DNA of 53,020 nt, taken from positions 1-53,020 of the forward strand of contig NZ_SSXA01000041.1 in NCBI RefSeq assembly GCF_021698975.1, read 5' to 3'. A model generated the notes under the pieces. It saw only the letters and a list, made by a program, of their open reading frames with translations. It did no database searches and had not been told where the DNA came from. Origin of the DNA: Blastococcus sp. KM273128. Lineage in GTDB: Bacteria; Actinomycetota; Actinomycetes; Mycobacteriales; Geodermatophilaceae. The position numbers and the translations under genes were made by a program. This document shows, in pieces, positions 51,042 to 53,020 of this stretch (position 1 is its first letter; each line of letters opens with the position of its first letter).

Positions 51042-52544
51042 TCAGCCCAGCCGGCGCAGCCGCGGCCAGATCTGCGCCCAGGGCAGCCGCCGGTCGCTCG
51101 CCAGCCAGATCGTGCGGCCCTGCTCGTCGTTGTCCAGCCCCACCCCGTTGTCGACGCGGCCGGCCGGCCGGACCTCGCCGAACCAGCGCGTCAGCTCCTC
51201 CGGCGGCAGCCCGACCACCACCGCGGCGTCGGCGGCCTCCGGTGGCGGGCCCCACGTCCAGTACGAGTTGTGCCCGCTGTAGGCGGGCCCCAGGCCGGGG
51301 GCGAACCGGTCGACGGCGCCGGCCTCGCCGTAGTTGCCGGTGAGGACGACGACCTCCGCCCCGGCGGGCAGCCCGGCCCGCGCCCGCTGCACGGCGGCGG
51401 CGAACCGCGGCCAGCCGACGGTCTCCCCGGCGTCGTAGTTCACCGCCGGCACGGGTGTGGCCGGCAGCCAGCGGACCGGGAGCACGGGCAGCATGAGCAC
51501 CGCGGAGGCGGCCAGGCTCAGCGCCAGCGCGGGGACGAGGACGCGCCGGGCCCGGGCCCCGCCGCGGCGGGCCCAGGCCAGCGCCGGGTCCGCGCCGGCC
51601 GCCAGCAGCAGCGGGTAGAGGCCCGCCAGGTAGTACGGCTTGCCGCCGGTGACGAGGAACAGCACGGCGAGGACGGCGTAGGCGACGGCGAAGCACCGCC
51701 ACCGCGCCAGCGCGGGGTCGCGCAGCAGCCGCCACCACCCCGCCATCCAGACCGGGAAGAGCACCGGGCTGACCAGCACGAGCTGGAAGGGCAGGAAGAG
51801 GTACCAGGGCTCGCTGGTGCCCGAGCCGCCCGCGGCGATGGCCTCCGCCAGCGCCAGCTGCGGCCAGCCGTGCACCGCCTGCCAGACCAGGTTGGGCGCC
51901 CAGACCGCCAGCGCGAGCGCCCCGCCGGCCCACGGCCAGGGGGAGCGGAACACCGATCGCGGGCCGACGAGCAGCAGCCCGAGGACCACGGCCGCCAGCA
52001 GGAACGCCGGCTGCACCTTGTTCTGCAGCGCCAGGCCGGCGACCGCCCCGGCGACCAGCCAGACCACGCCGCCGTCGCGCAGCGCCCGCACGAGCAGCCA
52101 CGACAGCAGGGCCCAGAACAGCAGGTCGAACGTCGTCGTCGACAGCAGGTGGCCGACGGCCAGCAGGATCGAGGAGACCGCCACGCAGGCGGCCGCGAAC
52201 AGCTGGGCACCCCGGCCGCCGCCGAACTCGCGGGCGAGCAGGCCGGTGAGCACGACGACGGCGCCGGCCGCCAGCGCCGACGGGAACCGCAGCACGGTCA
52301 GCGAGCCGGGGGCGAGGGTGTCCACCGCGGCGGCGAGGAGCGGGGTGAGCGGTGGCTGGTCGACGTAGCCGAGGGCTGCCTCCCGCCCGGCGCGGAGGAA
52401 GTACAGCTCGTCGCGGTGGTAGCCGTAGCGCCCGGCCAGCGCCAGCAGCAGCGCGGCCACACCGGCGGCGAGGGCGAGCAGCGGGCCCCGGTGCAGCGCG
52501 GGCCGCACCGGGGTGGGCGTGGGCTCAGCGGTCCGGACGGCCAC
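51042..52544 (-). CDS. GT39-type (ArnT/PMT-like) membrane glycosyltransferase
   Basis: A 500-residue integral membrane protein of the GT-C fold (family 39/ArnT-like), which transfers a sugar from a lipid carrier to an outside acceptor. Residues ~20-420 hold about ten to twelve helices. The catalytic acidic motif HRDELYFLRAGR lies on the first outside loop, followed by GYVDQPPLTPLLA; YWTWGPP and GGKPYYLAGLYPLLLAAGAD are also typical. The C-terminal ~130 residues (GAEVVVLTGNYGEAGAVDRF onward) form an outside domain. The GTG at 52544 is 6 bases after TACCGT (52551-52556), a leaderless arrangement; the open frame beyond belongs to no known part of the family. It is convergent with the EamA gene. 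The acceptor is unknown. Confidence 0.87.
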   Translation of the reverse strand: MAVRTAEPTPTPVRPALHRGPLLALAAGVAALLLALAGRYGYHRDELYFLRAGREAALGYVDQPPLTPLLAAAVDTLAPGSLTVLRFPSALAAGAVVVLTGLLAREFGGGRGAQLFAAACVAVSSILLAVGHLLSTTTFDLLFWALLSWLLVRALRDGGVVWLVAGAVAGLALQNKVQPAFLLAAVVLGLLLVGPRSVFRSPWPWAGGALALAVWAPNLVWQAVHGWPQLALAEAIAAGGSGTSEPWYLFLPFQLVLVSPVLFPVWMAGWWRLLRDPALARWRCFAVAYAVLAVLFLVTGGKPYYLAGLYPLLLAAGADPALAWARRGGARARRVLVPALALSLAASAVLMLPVLPVRWLPATPVPAVNYDAGETVGWPRFAAAVQRARAGLPAGAEVVVLTGNYGEAGAVDRFAPGLGPAYSGHNSYWTWGPPPEAADAAVVVGLPPEELTRWFGEVRPAGRVDNGVGLDNDEQGRTIWLASDRRLPWAQIWPRLRRLG

Positions 52545-52550
52545 CGGCGG

Positions 52551-52556
52551 ACGGTA
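52551..52556 (-). promoter_or_regulatory. -10 element of the glycosyltransferase gene
   Basis: Minus-strand TACCGT, 6 bases before the GTG; apparently leaderless. It lies in the 23-base gap after the upstream gene. Confidence 0.3.
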
Positions 52557-52567
52557 GCGCCCGGAGG

Positions 52568-53020
52568 TCAGCCGCGGCGGGTCCGCCGCGTCCGCACGAC
52601 CGCCCAGACGGCGGCGACCGCCAGCACCCCGGCGACGACGAGCAGCAGGTTCAGCCCGTAGGCGTCCTGCGGCAGGAAGCCCGGCTCCTGTACGTCGCCC
52701 GGGTCCACGGCGAACACCAGGCCCACCGCGACGAGCGACCCGGCAACCACGAGCCCGACGGCCACCGGTGCCCGCGCGGGCCGCGGGAGGAACCGGTTGA
52801 CCAGGAACCCTGCCAGGACGACCAGCGGCGCGATGACGAGGTCGTGCAGCAGCGCGCTGCCGAGGAACCACAGCGCCCAGGACCCGAGCGGGACCCGATC
52901 GCCGGCCCCGAGCAGCCCGATGACGCCCCAGCCGACGGCGGCGAACCCCGGCACCAGGAAGAGCCACCGCCACCAGGGGCCGGCGATCGGGTCCCGCTCG
53001 GGTCCTGGGCGCTGTGGTTC
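52568..53020 (-). CDS. Membrane protein, 5' end cut by the window
   Basis: The last 150 codons of a minus-strand gene whose frame stays open to the window edge, so the true start lies beyond 53020. The visible part begins with a hydrophilic stretch (EPQRPGPERDPIAGPWW) and then has about four hydrophobic helices: LFLVPGFAAVGWGVIGLLGA, LWFLGSALLHDLVIAPLVVLA, PVAVGLVVAGSLVAVGLVFA and LNLLLVVAGVLAVAAVWAVV, ending in RTRRTRRG. The pattern matches no family I recognise. An internal GTG at 52954 could give a 128-residue product, but the WRWLFLVPG residues before it look like part of the same helix. It lies 23 bases before the glycosyltransferase on the same strand, so the two may share a transcript. 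Confidence 0.7.
   Translation of the reverse strand, partial: EPQRPGPERDPIAGPWWRWLFLVPGFAAVGWGVIGLLGAGDRVPLGSWALWFLGSALLHDLVIAPLVVLAGFLVNRFLPRPARAPVAVGLVVAGSLVAVGLVFAVDPGDVQEPGFLPQDAYGLNLLLVVAGVLAVAAVWAVVRTRRTRRG

Overview
The window is 53 kb of very GC-rich DNA (often 70-78 % GC by eye) with many GTG starts, many 4-base GTGA/ATGA gene overlaps and several starts placed 6-9 bases after a TANNNT hexamer (apparent leaderless mRNAs). Gene content (mycothiol deacetylase MshB, FdxA-DapC-DapD-DapE, an actinobacterial SdhCAB, a Sir-CysH pair with a cysteine leader peptide) points to an actinobacterium. Protein style suggests the Geodermatophilaceae (Blastococcus/Geodermatophilus/Modestobacter), but that is inference. 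I see no rRNA, tRNA, CRISPR array, transposase or phage genes.

Layout. 0.3-7.4 kb: small stand-alone genes (NTF2-like, PspC, LURP-one/scramblase-like, luciferase-like oxidoreductase, DUF1028), then a membrane GGDEF-EAL protein and a convergent membrane protein. 7.5-11 kb: sdhCAB on the minus strand. 11.1-12.5 kb: a sulfite-oxidase-like molybdoenzyme with its ferredoxin-reductase partner. 12.6-17.6 kb: an M1 aminopeptidase, then a four-gene operon (ABC ATPase, permease, NarL-type kinase, LuxR-type regulator). 17.9-20.4 kb: a FocA/NirC-family channel and a second ABC pair. 20.4-22.5 kb: a broken DUF1990 gene that carries a 79-bp copy of the neighbouring GGDEF-EAL gene. 22.7-24.3 kb: a HipA-like kinase/DUF3037 pair and a pterin dehydratase. 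24.4-27.7 kb: a sulfate-assimilation unit (Rrf2 regulator, cysteine leader peptide, sulfite reductase, 53-aa zinc ribbon, APS reductase). 27.7-29.7 kb: an SRPBCC-Nudix fusion, a DUF559 nuclease-like protein bracketed by GTGCAC-centred palindromes, and a CsbD protein. 29.9-37.5 kb: a lower-GC stretch with a DUF3592-like protein and a five-gene peptide ABC transporter. 37.6-50 kb: mshB and its partner, a GNAT, a GAF-GGDEF-EAL protein, then fdxA-dapC, dapD and dapE-LOG-DivIVA-SRPBCC. 50.1-53 kb: an EamA transporter, a GT39-type glycosyltransferase and a membrane protein cut by the window edge.

Together the genes cover central respiration (SdhCAB), diaminopimelate/lysine and cell-wall supply (DapC, DapD, DapE and a lysozyme-like protein), thiol metabolism (Sir, CysH, MshB) and c-di-GMP signalling (three proteins with intact synthase and phosphodiesterase motifs). 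The least expected signals are the 79-bp gene-to-gene copy that broke the DUF1990 gene, a small family of GTGCAC-centred palindromes just after stop codons and around a nuclease-like gene, a short cysteine leader peptide, an apparent CTG start for dapC, and a G7-run frameshift in an alpha/beta hydrolase.
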